Part shown: positions 15,770 to 24,454 of the stretch, one piece after another
How the letters are laid out: every line of letters starts with the position of its first letter
Numbering within the stretch: the stretch's first letter is position 1
Notes under the pieces: model-generated
What the model saw: the letters and a program-made list of their open reading frames with translations, nothing else
What the model was told of the DNA's origin: nothing
The model's database searches: none
NCBI GenBank assembly: GCA_900541905.1
Contig: UQLQ01000015.1
Span: 1-39,486 of the forward strand
From: an uncultured Oscillospiraceae bacterium
GTDB lineage: Bacteria > Bacillota > Clostridia > Oscillospirales > Acutalibacteraceae
DNA length: 39,486 nt
Reading direction: 5' to 3'
Made by a program: the position numbers and the translations under genes

Positions 15770-17932
15770 TTATCTGTTTTCCAACTTAGATTTTTTTGAT
15801 TTTAGATGTTTCATAATTAGAATAATCGCGACTACAACCAAGATGAAAGCAACAACACCAACTGCAATATAAATATAAATGAGATAGGTGTCGTTGACAA
15901 GCTCACCTTCAGCATTTTCGGTTGCCTTGTACTTCAAGTCATACTTTCCATCGCCATTTTCGTCTACATTTAATATAGTTGCATCTGAATTGGTCGCCAC
16001 AGTATCAATTACAGTTTGTTCCGTGATTTTGATATCACTGAATTTGCGTAAATCAGTATACTCTCCGGTATCATCCATAAATCTAATGGTATAATCCATA
16101 TACCCGTTGCCGTTACCCTTAATTTGAATATTGTAATCTGTGCCTTCTTTTAACCGCAGTATCTTTACTCGATTATCGCTACTGCTGTCAGTTCCTTTTT
16201 CATTATCCTCAAATGTTAAAGAGCCGAAGGCAGTGCGGGTATTCAGATTTTCTTCTATAGAGCATAAGGTTTCTCCATCGTACTCTACCGTCACATCAAC
16301 AGGGCACGCTATGCGGATATATATGTACTTTTGTCCATTGATTTGATCCGCAATATCTCCAAAGAAAAATATTAAATCATCTGCATCATCAACCTCAAAG
16401 TGACACCCTTCACTTGCAATTTTTTCTAACAGTGCCTGTGGTGAGGTTTTATCATGTGAATTATTAAAAAATCCTAATGTATAGATGTATATGCCTTCAT
16501 TTTTAATTGTTTCAGCAAACTCAATGAGTTCATTGCCTGTTTTACCCTCATTTGGTTCACCGTCACTCATAAGTACAATTATTTTCTTTTTTGCATCACT
16601 GTTCTGTAACATGGAATATGCTTGTGATAATCCAGCTTCCATATTGGTTCCGCCACCAGAATTGAGATTCTGTATTGCATTCGTTAAATACCTTTCATTC
16701 ATACAGAAATCAGCAATACACATACTGGTATTATCATAAGTAACAACACCGATGCTGGAATCTTCCTTTAAAACCGTATTGATAAACTTCTCTGACGCAT
16801 TCTTGGTTTCATTCATTGGAGTCCCCCCCATACTACCTGAAACATCAAGTACCAAAGCTATGTCTCTCTCATCTGAGCCGGACATCAAAGGCCATTCCGT
16901 TTTTCCGTTATCCTTTTCAATATCATCAATTTTTGCCTGAACACAATCGGCGTAAGCCTGTGCGCCTTTATCATTGGGATGCATGGAATATGCTGATGAA
17001 ACACTCCATTTTAAATCTTGATCTTTCTTACCAATATATACCTTATTCAAAAAAGCGTCATCGGAATAAGCACCGTGTCCATCAAAGGCCTCCTCAACAG
17101 ACACAAAACAGATTTTCATTCCGTTCACTTTGCACGATTTCACAATGGATTCGATTTCGTCATTAAATCTACTTACAGAATCATTAATCAGAGCAGCCTC
17201 ATTCTCGCTAAACAAGAATCCACTTCCGTTAGAATCCAGTAATTTGGGGTATCCGGCCACAATGATTTTAGCCTGTGCACCTGCAGCGTCTTGAATATCG
17301 CAATAAGCTTGATAAAGTCTATCTCTTATGCTTTCACCGCCGTCAATACCATAATAAAATTCTTCCCAAACGGAATTTAATTTGTCGTTTAATGCTCCGG
17401 GGTTAAGTGGATGTGGAATGGCAGCTTCAGTTATGATGTCAGCAAACTTTGCATCATTTCCGCCAATGGAAACAGTAACATATTCTGCTTTCTTATCGCC
17501 TAATTCTTTAAAAACATCAAGCTGTTTATCAATATAACGGCTGCCTTCTATCCCGTCAATATCATACTCTTTACGTTGATTGTGAGTCAAATTATCGGTT
17601 ACTGCTCCGGATGTAGCAACAAAAAACCAATTATCATTACGGTTTTGAGCCATAGAACCATTCACTCCTTGCAGAGTTAATCTTCCAGGCCAACTTTTTT
17701 CAGATCTATGTGCAAGCCAATCCTGATTTTTCACTTTATCGGCTGTCGATTCATTTTGACCATAAAACGGCTCAATACCTTCTCCCGATGAATAGGAGTC
17801 ACCGAGAGAAACCATGATTCTGCTTTCTTCTGTAGCAGTTTCCGCATGAACATTTACTGTGATAATAGGGAGAAAAACAGAAGATACGATGATACAACAA
17901 AGAAGTGATGTTACAATTTTTTTAACCGTCAT
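15770..17932 (-). CDS. Secreted SGNH esterase / VWA-domain fusion, membrane anchored
   Basis: The 720-residue protein begins with a signal peptide (cleavage probably after VHA, residue 30). An SGNH hydrolase domain of the SEST-like type follows: GDSYSSGEG with S46 as nucleophile, SIGGND at 155-160, and H318 in MHPND. A von Willebrand A domain runs from about 356, with the complete MIDAS start DVSGSMGG at 363-370 and GGGTNME downstream. After strand-rich regions comes a membrane helix (about 684-707) and a Lys-rich tail inside. It should therefore be displayed on the outer face of the membrane, joining an esterase/deacylase to a metal-dependent adhesion module. Its start overlaps the upstream gene by 4 bp. 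Substrate unknown; wall glycan or host glycan deacetylation is a guess. Confidence 0.88.
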   Translation of the reverse strand: MTVKKIVTSLLCCIIVSSVFLPIITVNVHAETATEESRIMVSLGDSYSSGEGIEPFYGQNESTADKVKNQDWLAHRSEKSWPGRLTLQGVNGSMAQNRNDNWFFVATSGAVTDNLTHNQRKEYDIDGIEGSRYIDKQLDVFKELGDKKAEYVTVSIGGNDAKFADIITEAAIPHPLNPGALNDKLNSVWEEFYYGIDGGESIRDRLYQAYCDIQDAAGAQAKIIVAGYPKLLDSNGSGFLFSENEAALINDSVSRFNDEIESIVKSCKVNGMKICFVSVEEAFDGHGAYSDDAFLNKVYIGKKDQDLKWSVSSAYSMHPNDKGAQAYADCVQAKIDDIEKDNGKTEWPLMSGSDERDIALVLDVSGSMGGTPMNETKNASEKFINTVLKEDSSIGVVTYDNTSMCIADFCMNERYLTNAIQNLNSGGGTNMEAGLSQAYSMLQNSDAKKKIIVLMSDGEPNEGKTGNELIEFAETIKNEGIYIYTLGFFNNSHDKTSPQALLEKIASEGCHFEVDDADDLIFFFGDIADQINGQKYIYIRIACPVDVTVEYDGETLCSIEENLNTRTAFGSLTFEDNEKGTDSSSDNRVKILRLKEGTDYNIQIKGNGNGYMDYTIRFMDDTGEYTDLRKFSDIKITEQTVIDTVATNSDATILNVDENGDGKYDLKYKATENAEGELVNDTYLIYIYIAVGVVAFILVVVAIILIMKHLKSKKSKLENR

Positions 17933-18819
17933 GATTGATTAAACTCCTCGTTAGTTAGTTTTTCTATCGTTTCAGCATCAATTTTGGAAACTGTTTTTAT
18001 AACGGTTTGAGATTCCTTCGGGATGTTCACATAGAATTTATTCGTTGAACTATCATAGCTTGTAATCGTATCTGTTTCTGAAAGTATTACGGGAACATTT
18101 TGTTCGTTTGAAAAATTATATGTGACCGGGGTTGCAAAAAACGAACCGTTAATTTCAGAAATCATCCATATATCCCCTGATGTGGCAGCGTAATATGCCT
18201 GATACATTGGATGTTTCGATGATGAATATCGAGAAATTTCATTCGCTCCCAAATAAGTACCATCCATAGTATACTCATACATTACTTGACTACCGTCAAA
18301 GCCTCTTTCAACAAAATGATCATAAGCTTCCGATTCAGTAGGAATATATTGTGAAGAGGTTACATCAAAAGTAGATTTTAATGTAGTATTTTCTCTGAAA
18401 TATGCTTCTGCATCAAACTCAGGAACTTCATAATTGCTACTCAAGCCAACTTCTTCATTGGCAGATGTTGTTTCTGTACTGGTAGCACTTTGTGTATTCT
18501 GAGTTTCGATATCATTGGAAACGTTTGCGTTTTTTTCATGATATACCATTACAACAGCTATACCTGCACCTATACATATCAGTAATGTAATAATAACAAT
18601 TATAATTACCACTATTTTTTTAGTCTTCTTTCTTCCTTCTTTGCTGCCTTTTTGTTCTCCACCGGTTTCTTTAATACTTTCATCATCCTTTGGATTTACA
18701 TTTGTACTGTTGTCACCATCGGAACTTGAAATATGCTTTTTTGTTTTCTCATCACAATTAGGGCATTTCCCGGTTTCTTCATTCAGTTTCATTCCACATT
18801 TACTGCAAAACTTTGCCAT
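17929..18819 (-). CDS. Zinc-ribbon single-pass membrane protein
   Basis: The 296-residue protein starts with a zinc ribbon (C5-x2-C8 ... C19-x2-C22). A charged linker, a membrane helix at about 69-93, a Ser/Thr-rich stalk and an outside domain (about 130-296) follow; I do not recognise the last. The zinc ribbon lies inside the cell. A 4-bp stop/start overlap with the SGNH-VWA gene indicates they are co-translated and probably work at the same membrane site. AGGAGGGTGA precedes the ATG. The tail ends in an acidic TIEKLTNEEF helix. Confidence 0.85.
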   Translation of the reverse strand: MAKFCSKCGMKLNEETGKCPNCDEKTKKHISSSDGDNSTNVNPKDDESIKETGGEQKGSKEGRKKTKKIVVIIIVIITLLICIGAGIAVVMVYHEKNANVSNDIETQNTQSATSTETTSANEEVGLSSNYEVPEFDAEAYFRENTTLKSTFDVTSSQYIPTESEAYDHFVERGFDGSQVMYEYTMDGTYLGANEISRYSSSKHPMYQAYYAATSGDIWMISEINGSFFATPVTYNFSNEQNVPVILSETDTITSYDSSTNKFYVNIPKESQTVIKTVSKIDAETIEKLTNEEFNQS

Positions 18820-19298
18820 GACTCACCCTCCTCATTAAAATTAAAACCTAATCTTGTTTTTGCATAGCAATCATTTTCTTTCATTTTATTCTACATACAG
18901 TGTAAAAATATAAATTCTCAGCAACTTTCACTTCACATTTTTCGTTTTTTGAACAACTGAAAAATTCTTTCCCAAATCATCAAAGAATACTATAAAAATT
19001 CCCCTATTGTTTACAACTTAATTTGTTTTTTCTTGGTTCAGTATATCATAATATACCCGAAAAAGTAAGTATTTTCGAGCCAATTCGAGCTAATAAGAAA
19101 AATCACAATATTTCCCATTGTTCTGGTTTATACATTATTCTATCAAAGTCCTGAAAATGAAAAAATTTCACGTTTCCTATTGATTTTTGTTCCCTAGCCA
19201 TTATCATAAAAAACAAATTGTAATCAACATCAATGAAAACAAAGCTGTCTTAAAGCAACTCTAAGTTTTATTCAAAGTATTTGTGTGTGCTTCAGATA
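18820..19298. other. Divergent intergenic region
   Basis: This A/T-rich stretch between the zinc-ribbon operon (minus) and the amidohydrolase gene (plus) shows no gene. No terminator was seen. A small direct repeat, CGAGC at 19075-19090, is present. Promoters for the leftward operon must lie here but none stands out. Confidence 0.4.
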
Positions 19299-19327
19299 TC
19301 GACAGAGTATGAATCATCATTTATAAT
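19299..19327 (+). promoter_or_regulatory. Promoter of the amidohydrolase operon
   Basis: TCGACA (19299-19304), a 17-bp spacer and TATAAT (19322-19327) lie 33 bp upstream of the start codon, with AGGAGG between. Confidence 0.75.
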
Positions 19328-19360
19328 ATCACTATAAAATACAGGAGGAAAAAACCAATC

Positions 19361-20254
19361 ATGAATGGATTTCAAATTTGGGACAGTCATGTTCATATAT
19401 TTCCCCCTGAAATATATGAACATTGGGAAACCTATGCCGCACGTGACCCATACTTTGGTATGTTGACCAAAAAATCTGAAAATGGTACGGGTACGGAAGA
19501 AGCATGGGCAAATGCAGAAGAAGCTTTGCATTGTGCTGAGTTGGCAGGCATATACGGTTTGGTCATGCAAGGATGGTATTGGAATGATATTGCACTGATG
19601 CATCTGCACAATGATTATATGGCACAAGCAATCAAGAATCATCCGCAGCGTTTAAAAGCATTTGCTTCCATTAACCCTATGTTCGGAAAAGATGCCATTT
19701 CCGAAATAGAGCGCTGTGTCTCTCTCGGTTTTTGCGGAATTGGAGAATTAGGCCCGGGAGCAAACGGATATGATTTTCAGTCACCACAATTTCTTGATGT
19801 CCTAGAATGCGCGATACATTATCATTTGCCTGTGTGTATTCATTGCGGAGAGCCGGTCGGACATATCTATCCCGGAAAAGATACAACATCATTGGCGCCG
19901 ATTCCGCAATTATTAAAAACATATCCCAACTTAAAATTAATATTGGCGCATATGGGCGGTGGTCTTCCTTTTTATGAAATGAATCCCCGCTACAAGGAAT
20001 TATTTCAAAATGTACGCTATGACACTGCGGCAAATCCCTTGCTGTACGACATCAAAAGTATCAAAGCGGTTATCTCAATGGTTGGTCCGAGTCGATTGCT
20101 CTATGGCAGTGATTTTCCTTTGTTGCTGTATCCTTCTGTGAAACGGGAAATGGACTTTTCCTTATTTATTCATGATATCAAACAAAATGCAAACCTCACA
20201 GAACCAGAATGGACCCAATTTATGGGCAAAAATTTGCTGGATTTTATCATGTAA
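19361..20254 (+). CDS. Amidohydrolase family 2 metal-dependent hydrolase
   Basis: The 297-residue TIM-barrel protein shows the Amidohydro_2 pattern: HxH at H10/H12 (WDSHVHIF), a mid-barrel His in CIHCGEPVGH, LAHMGGG, and GSDFP near the end supplying the catalytic Asp. Relatives are decarboxylases (such as ACMS decarboxylase) and hydrolases of lactones or amides, so the reaction is open. A sigma-A promoter precedes it and the small TIGR04076-like gene follows after 22 bp, forming a two-gene operon. Confidence 0.85.
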   Translation: MNGFQIWDSHVHIFPPEIYEHWETYAARDPYFGMLTKKSENGTGTEEAWANAEEALHCAELAGIYGLVMQGWYWNDIALMHLHNDYMAQAIKNHPQRLKAFASINPMFGKDAISEIERCVSLGFCGIGELGPGANGYDFQSPQFLDVLECAIHYHLPVCIHCGEPVGHIYPGKDTTSLAPIPQLLKTYPNLKLILAHMGGGLPFYEMNPRYKELFQNVRYDTAANPLLYDIKSIKAVISMVGPSRLLYGSDFPLLLYPSVKREMDFSLFIHDIKQNANLTEPEWTQFMGKNLLDFIM

Positions 20255-20276
20255 TATCAAAAAGGAGAGATAACTC

Positions 20277-20621
20277 ATGAAAAAAGTAAAAATCACGGTA
20301 TTGAAAACCACATTGGACAAAGAACTTGCAAAAGAATACGGAGCAGACGGTTTGACTGCATGCCCCATGCTAAAAGAAGGAGAAGTATTTTATGCTGACT
20401 ATGCAAAACCGGAAGGATTTTGCGATGAAGCATGGAAAGCAATTTATCAGTATGCCTTTGCATTGTCTCACGGAGCTGAAAAAGAATTATTTTACTATGG
20501 AGATTGGATTAGAAAACCAGGCGTTGCAATTTGCAGCTGTAACGATGGGTTAAGACCTGTTATTTTTAAACTGGAAGCAACAGAGGAAATATCTGAAATG
20601 GATTATACTCCGGTTCGTTAA
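20277..20621 (+). CDS. TIGR04076-like small Cys-containing protein
   Basis: The 114-residue protein matches the pattern of the TIGR04076 family: a short beta-rich start (KVKITVLKTT), a Cys-Pro (C29), and the C-terminal ICSCNDGLRPVIFKLE with C86 and C88. C49 is a further cysteine. The four cysteines could hold a metal. Family function is unknown. AAGGAGAG precedes the ATG. Co-transcription with the amidohydrolase suggests a shared, unknown substrate pathway. Confidence 0.75.
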   Translation: MKKVKITVLKTTLDKELAKEYGADGLTACPMLKEGEVFYADYAKPEGFCDEAWKAIYQYAFALSHGAEKELFYYGDWIRKPGVAICSCNDGLRPVIFKLEATEEISEMDYTPVR

Positions 20622-20640
20622 TATCTCATTTTTACATAAA

Positions 20641-20670
20641 GAAAAGAGGCATCCATGGATGCCTCTTTTC
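20641..20670. terminator. Bidirectional terminator between TIGR04076-like gene and pdxS
   Basis: A perfect 30-nt palindrome, with GAAAAGAGGCATCC as its left arm, serves two convergent transcripts. Confidence 0.9.
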
Positions 20671-20717
20671 TTTATCGCGATATGACGGAACAAATTTGTT
20701 TGATTCCATTCTTTGAT

Positions 20718-21596
20718 TTACCAGCCTCTGTTTGCGTACAGACTGTCCTGAGGAATTTCAGAAATCTCCAAACCTTTCATAGCCTCTCCCAGTCCTTCGC
20801 TTACTTCTGCCAAAATTTCAGGATTATTATAGTTTGCTGTAGCAGTTACAATTGCCTTTGCCCTTAATTCAGGGTTTGCAGATTTAAAAATACCTGAACC
20901 AACGAATACACCCTCACTGCCAAGCTGCATCATCAGAGCAGCATCGGCAGGAGGTGCAATGCCGCCTGCCGCAAAGTTTACAACCGGAAGTTTGCCGTTT
21001 TGCGCTACATATACTACCAAATCGTATGGTGCATCATTTTCTTTTGCAAATGTCATCAGTTCTTCGGAAGGCATATTTTGCAAACGGCGAATTGCCGCCA
21101 TCATGGTTCTCATATGTCTGACAGCCTCTACCACATTTCCTGTACCCGCTTCGCCCTTGGTACGAATCATGCAAGCGCCTTCTCCAATTCTTCTTAATGC
21201 TTCACCAATGTTACGTGCTCCGCATACAAATGGAGTTTTAAATTCAAATTTATTTAAGTGGTACATATCATCTGCAGGTGTAAGTACTTCACTTTCATCG
21301 ATATAATCAATGTGCAGTGCTTCTAAAATCTGAGCTTCCGCAATATGACCGATTCTGGCTTTTGCCATAACGGGAATGGATACCGCGCTTTGAATCTCTT
21401 TAATCATTTTCGGGTCGCTCATACGTGCCACTCCGCCTTGTTTTCTAATATCGGAAGGCACACGTTCCAGTGCCATAACAGCAACTGCTCCCGCTTTTTG
21501 TGCAATTTCTGCTTCTTTTGCATTGGTAACGTCCATAATAACTCCGCCTTTGAAAGACTCCGTTAATTTTCTGTTTTGTTCCAATTGTTGACTCAT
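20718..21596 (-). CDS. pdxS: Pyridoxal 5'-phosphate synthase subunit PdxS
   Basis: The 292-residue TIM-barrel lyase makes PLP from ribose 5-phosphate, glyceraldehyde 3-phosphate and ammonia. Catalytic segments are visible: MDVTNAKEAEIA (Asp), VMAKARIGH (the first Lys) and RTKGEAGTGN (the second Lys region), plus the near-invariant GGVARMSDP. Length is typical. The usual neighbour pdxT, the glutaminase supplying ammonia, is absent: a terminator and a convergent gene follow directly. The gene is divergent from a MocR/PdxR regulator, the standard control arrangement. Confidence 0.98.
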   Translation of the reverse strand: MSQQLEQNRKLTESFKGGVIMDVTNAKEAEIAQKAGAVAVMALERVPSDIRKQGGVARMSDPKMIKEIQSAVSIPVMAKARIGHIAEAQILEALHIDYIDESEVLTPADDMYHLNKFEFKTPFVCGARNIGEALRRIGEGACMIRTKGEAGTGNVVEAVRHMRTMMAAIRRLQNMPSEELMTFAKENDAPYDLVVYVAQNGKLPVVNFAAGGIAPPADAALMMQLGSEGVFVGSGIFKSANPELRAKAIVTATANYNNPEILAEVSEGLGEAMKGLEISEIPQDSLYANRGW

Positions 21597-21655
21597 AATT
21601 ACCTTACTCCTCTACTTTTATATTTGTCTTGCAAATATCATTGTATTTGAGTATG

Positions 21656-21694
21656 ATTATAATAAAAAACTGATTCCTGTTAAATAGTCAGTTT
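21656..21694. promoter_or_regulatory. pdxS promoter with overlapping inverted repeat
   Basis: On the minus strand TTAACA (21678-21683), a 16-bp spacer and TATAAT (21656-21661) form the pdxS promoter. AAACTGA (21667-21673) and TCAGTTT (21688-21694) form an inverted repeat straddling its -35, a likely PdxR site. A plus-strand TTGCAA-17-TATGAT for the regulator overlaps the same segment. Confidence 0.6.
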
Positions 21695-21729
21695 AAGTAT
21701 TTTTAATAGTATCAGATTGGAGGTTTGCA

Positions 21730-23124
21730 ATGAACGTTCATACAAAAGGAAAAGAACCTTTATACTACCAACTCTATCTTTCTATGGTAAAAGATATCCA
21801 ACAAGGTGTTTATAAGGAAAATGAAAAACTGCCATCCAAACGAGCGTTTTCAGACTATCTGGGGGTGAGTCAGAATACAATTGATGCCGCATATCAAATG
21901 TTGGTTACAGAAGGTTATATTCGTGCCCTTCCCCGCAGCGGATTTTATGTAAATCCACTGGAGGCTTCTTTAACTGTTCGGCAAGAGCCTGTAACTTCCG
22001 TTTCAATTCCTGAAACCGGTGATATTCAGAACGAATATCTGTTTCATCTTTCTACCAACTCTGTAGATGTGGAAACATTTCCGTATGCTACCTGGGCAAA
22101 ACTTTCCAAAGAAATTATGTATTCTCATCCGGATTTAATCTACCCCGGCAATCAGCAAGGTGATTTTTGTCTGCGCCAAGCAATTGCCGACTACTTACAT
22201 AAATATCGCTCGGTTCATTGCACGGCTTCACAAATTATTGTGGGCGCCGGTATAGAATATTTACTTATGATATTAAATGTATTGTTTGATTCTGACAGCC
22301 TTTTTGCAATGGAGAATCCCGGATATCCCAAGGTATATCAAACCATTACCAATTGCGGCAGAACAGTGGAACCCATTGACGTAACAGACACAGGAATTGA
22401 TATTGCAGTCCTTGGACAAAGCAAAGCTGATATTGTATACGTAACACCTTCCCATCAATTTCCTACCGGAGTAGTGATGCCCATAGGCAAACGTTTGGAA
22501 TTGCTTCGCTGGGCTGATGAAAAACCGAATCGCTTTGTCATTGAAGATGATTATGACAGTGAACTGAAGTTTACAGGAAAACCAATACCATCGTTGCAGG
22601 GAATTGACACAGCAGGAAAAGTAGCTTATATTGGCACATTTTCACGCAGCATTGCTCCCTCAGTCCGTATTGCATATTTGGTGTTACCTCCAACATTACT
22701 TCAAAAATACCAAACGCTCTGTTCCCAGTATTCCCCTACCGTATCCCGTTTTGAACAGCATACATTGTTTCAATTTATGATAGGCGGTCATTTTGAACGA
22801 AATATTAATCGCAATCGAAATACCTATCGCAAACGAAGGGATGCTTTTGTTTCTGCCTTAAAAACCTCACCTATTGCAAATCAAATCGTGATTATGGGAG
22901 CCAATGCAGGTTTGCACTTTTTGCTTCAGGTACAAAATGGAATGTCTGAAGCAGAATTGATTGCAAGCGCAAAAGCAAACGGAGTTCGCTTACAAGGTAT
23001 CTCTCCCTACTATTTAGGGAATAGTACCCCTATGGCAAATACCATTCTGTTAGGATTTGCGCATCATACCCCCGAAGAGTTACACCAAGCAGCCAATTTA
23101 TTGGCCTCTATATGGAAAGTCTAG
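21730..23124 (+). CDS. pdxR: MocR/PdxR-type GntR regulator with aminotransferase-like domain
   Basis: The 464-residue protein joins a GntR winged helix (about 1-75; LPSKRAFSDYLGVSQNTIDAAYQML) to a fold-type I aminotransferase-like domain. Divergent placement from pdxS indicates PLP-responsive control. The PLP site parts TPSHQFPTG and VIEDDYDSEL are present. The position that normally carries the Schiff-base Lys (GTFSK) reads GTFSR, with R306. Without that Lys, PLP could only bind non-covalently, or the protein senses another ligand. The ATG has TTGGAGG 6 nt upstream. Confidence 0.88.
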   Translation: MNVHTKGKEPLYYQLYLSMVKDIQQGVYKENEKLPSKRAFSDYLGVSQNTIDAAYQMLVTEGYIRALPRSGFYVNPLEASLTVRQEPVTSVSIPETGDIQNEYLFHLSTNSVDVETFPYATWAKLSKEIMYSHPDLIYPGNQQGDFCLRQAIADYLHKYRSVHCTASQIIVGAGIEYLLMILNVLFDSDSLFAMENPGYPKVYQTITNCGRTVEPIDVTDTGIDIAVLGQSKADIVYVTPSHQFPTGVVMPIGKRLELLRWADEKPNRFVIEDDYDSELKFTGKPIPSLQGIDTAGKVAYIGTFSRSIAPSVRIAYLVLPPTLLQKYQTLCSQYSPTVSRFEQHTLFQFMIGGHFERNINRNRNTYRKRRDAFVSALKTSPIANQIVIMGANAGLHFLLQVQNGMSEAELIASAKANGVRLQGISPYYLGNSTPMANTILLGFAHHTPEELHQAANLLASIWKV

Positions 23125-23133
23125 TGTTTATAT

Positions 23134-23469
23134 CTATCTTATTTCCTTTTTATAAACTTCAACATACTCTCTTTTTGCCTGCAAGTAAGATGTTTCGTGG
23201 TTAGGGGACATCGATACAAATTGAAATTTCTCATACGGCCAACATATGTTACAGTTATTGCCTATCGTAAATCAGGGATACGTTCCAATTTCGTCCCAAA
23301 GGGTGATTGGAGATAAATTTTCACCTTTTCCAATCACAAGTTGTTTCCTTTGACTTACATACATACGGTCCATCATGCCTGTACTGGTAAGACCAAAGTA
23401 CCCTATTATTACAAATGAAGCAACAAAACCTATTGCACACACCATAACCACAATTGCCCTTTTTTTCAT
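23134..23469 (-). pseudogene. Small membrane protein frame interrupted by TGA
   Basis: The start at 23469 has GGAGG 9 nt upstream. The first 65 codons give MKKRAIVVMVCAIGFVASF, a membrane helix, then MYVSQRKQLVIGKG and ITLWDEIGTYP. A TGA at 23272-23274 ends this frame, but the same frame continues for 45 sense codons (from FTIGNNCNICWPYEKF to YVEVYKKEIR) before TAG. The continuation looks protein-like, so a TGG to TGA change in a 111-codon gene is possible. Alternatively the 65-residue product is complete. I do not recognise the family. Confidence 0.45.
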
Positions 23470-23704
23470 CAAGCGTGACCTCCAATCTACATTCAATATG
23501 GAATACTGTCAAAAAACCACATTCCATTATTTACCATTATCTTACAGGAAGTCATTCTATATGGCAATACAAATAAAGCATTTTTCTGTGTAATTTATAA
23601 AACTGTAATATAATGCATATATTCTCATAAAATAGCGGTTTTCTCAACAAAAAACGCGCGATAAAAAAATACAAAAATCTCTATTTTTCACAATCAGTTG
23701 CTGA

Positions 23705-23740
23705 AAAAAGCCGACCTGCTACAAAACAGGTCGGCTTTTT
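23705..23740. terminator. Terminator after the cysteine hydrolase gene
   Basis: AAAAAGCCGACCTG pairs perfectly with CAGGTCGGCTTTTT, with an 8-nt loop and a T-run on the minus strand. Confidence 0.9.
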
Positions 23741-23757
23741 CTATTCTTCGGTTTCAT

Positions 23758-24309
23758 TTATTTGATTTCGCCAGAAGACAATATCGTTGCTCCATAAACC
23801 GTTTTTAAATATGCAATATCCCCTTCATACTCTTCGGGAGCAAACGCACTGACACAATCGCTCGGAATATAAATTTGGTATCCCCAACAAAATGCATCCG
23901 CAGCTGTATGGCGTACACAAATATTGGTATATAGCCCAGTAATAATCAAATTTTTAATTCCCAGTGAAGTAAGCAGCAATTGTAAATCCGTTTGAAAAAA
24001 ACCGCTATAACAGTGCTTTGGTACTATATAATCACCTTTTTGTGGCGCTAATTCTGAGACAACTTCTGCACCTTCTGTGCCCGCAATAGCATGGTGTCCC
24101 CATAATTTTAACTCAGGGTCGACGTCCGGAATATGATGGTCATTACAATAAAAAATAGGTACTCCTTCGCGGCGTGCGTGTGTAAGCAAAGCGCGTATCG
24201 GAGGTACAATTGCTCTTGACTGTTCACAAGACAACTTACCCTTTACAAAATCATTGAGCATATCTACAACAATCACTGCAGTTTTGCTATGAAAAAGAGA
24301 CTGTTCCAT
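23758..24309 (-). CDS. Isochorismatase-family cysteine hydrolase (nicotinamidase-like)
   Basis: The 183-residue single-domain enzyme has the Asp-Lys-Cys triad of the family: D16 (VVDMLNDF), K98 (VPKHCYSGF) and C131 (TNICVRHTAADA). Substrates in the family include nicotinamide, N-carbamoylsarcosine and isochorismate. The nearby DHHIPDVDPELKLWGHHA segment has the His-rich form seen in metal-binding nicotinamidase relatives, so nicotinamide is a reasonable guess but not established. AGGAGG precedes the ATG. It is a single-gene unit with its own terminator. Confidence 0.88.
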   Translation of the reverse strand: MEQSLFHSKTAVIVVDMLNDFVKGKLSCEQSRAIVPPIRALLTHARREGVPIFYCNDHHIPDVDPELKLWGHHAIAGTEGAEVVSELAPQKGDYIVPKHCYSGFFQTDLQLLLTSLGIKNLIITGLYTNICVRHTAADAFCWGYQIYIPSDCVSAFAPEEYEGDIAYLKTVYGATILSSGEIK

Positions 24310-24400
24310 CTTTCCAACCTCCTATCAATATTTTAACGCTATCATACCATATCCTATTTTAATTTCAAAGATATGATTTATACTTTCTCACTTTAAAATC

Positions 24401-24443
24401 AAATAAAAAAGGAATGCAGTTACTACTACATCCCTTTTTATTT
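24401..24443 (-). terminator. Terminator of the surface-protein gene
   Basis: AAATAAAAA-GG-ATG pairs with CAT-CC-TTTTTATTT, 12 bp past the stop. Confidence 0.75.
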
Positions 24444-24454
24444 ATAAAACCCTA

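Noticed and set aside
23272..23274. Selenocysteine at the in-frame TGA of the small membrane protein
   Set aside because: No clear SECIS-like hairpin directly after the TGA and no known selenoprotein motif around it.
6702..23469. A changed genetic code (TAG or TGA as Trp)
   Set aside because: Other genes here stop normally at TGA and TAG (for example sufC ends at TGA within an ATGA overlap), so reassignment is not supported.
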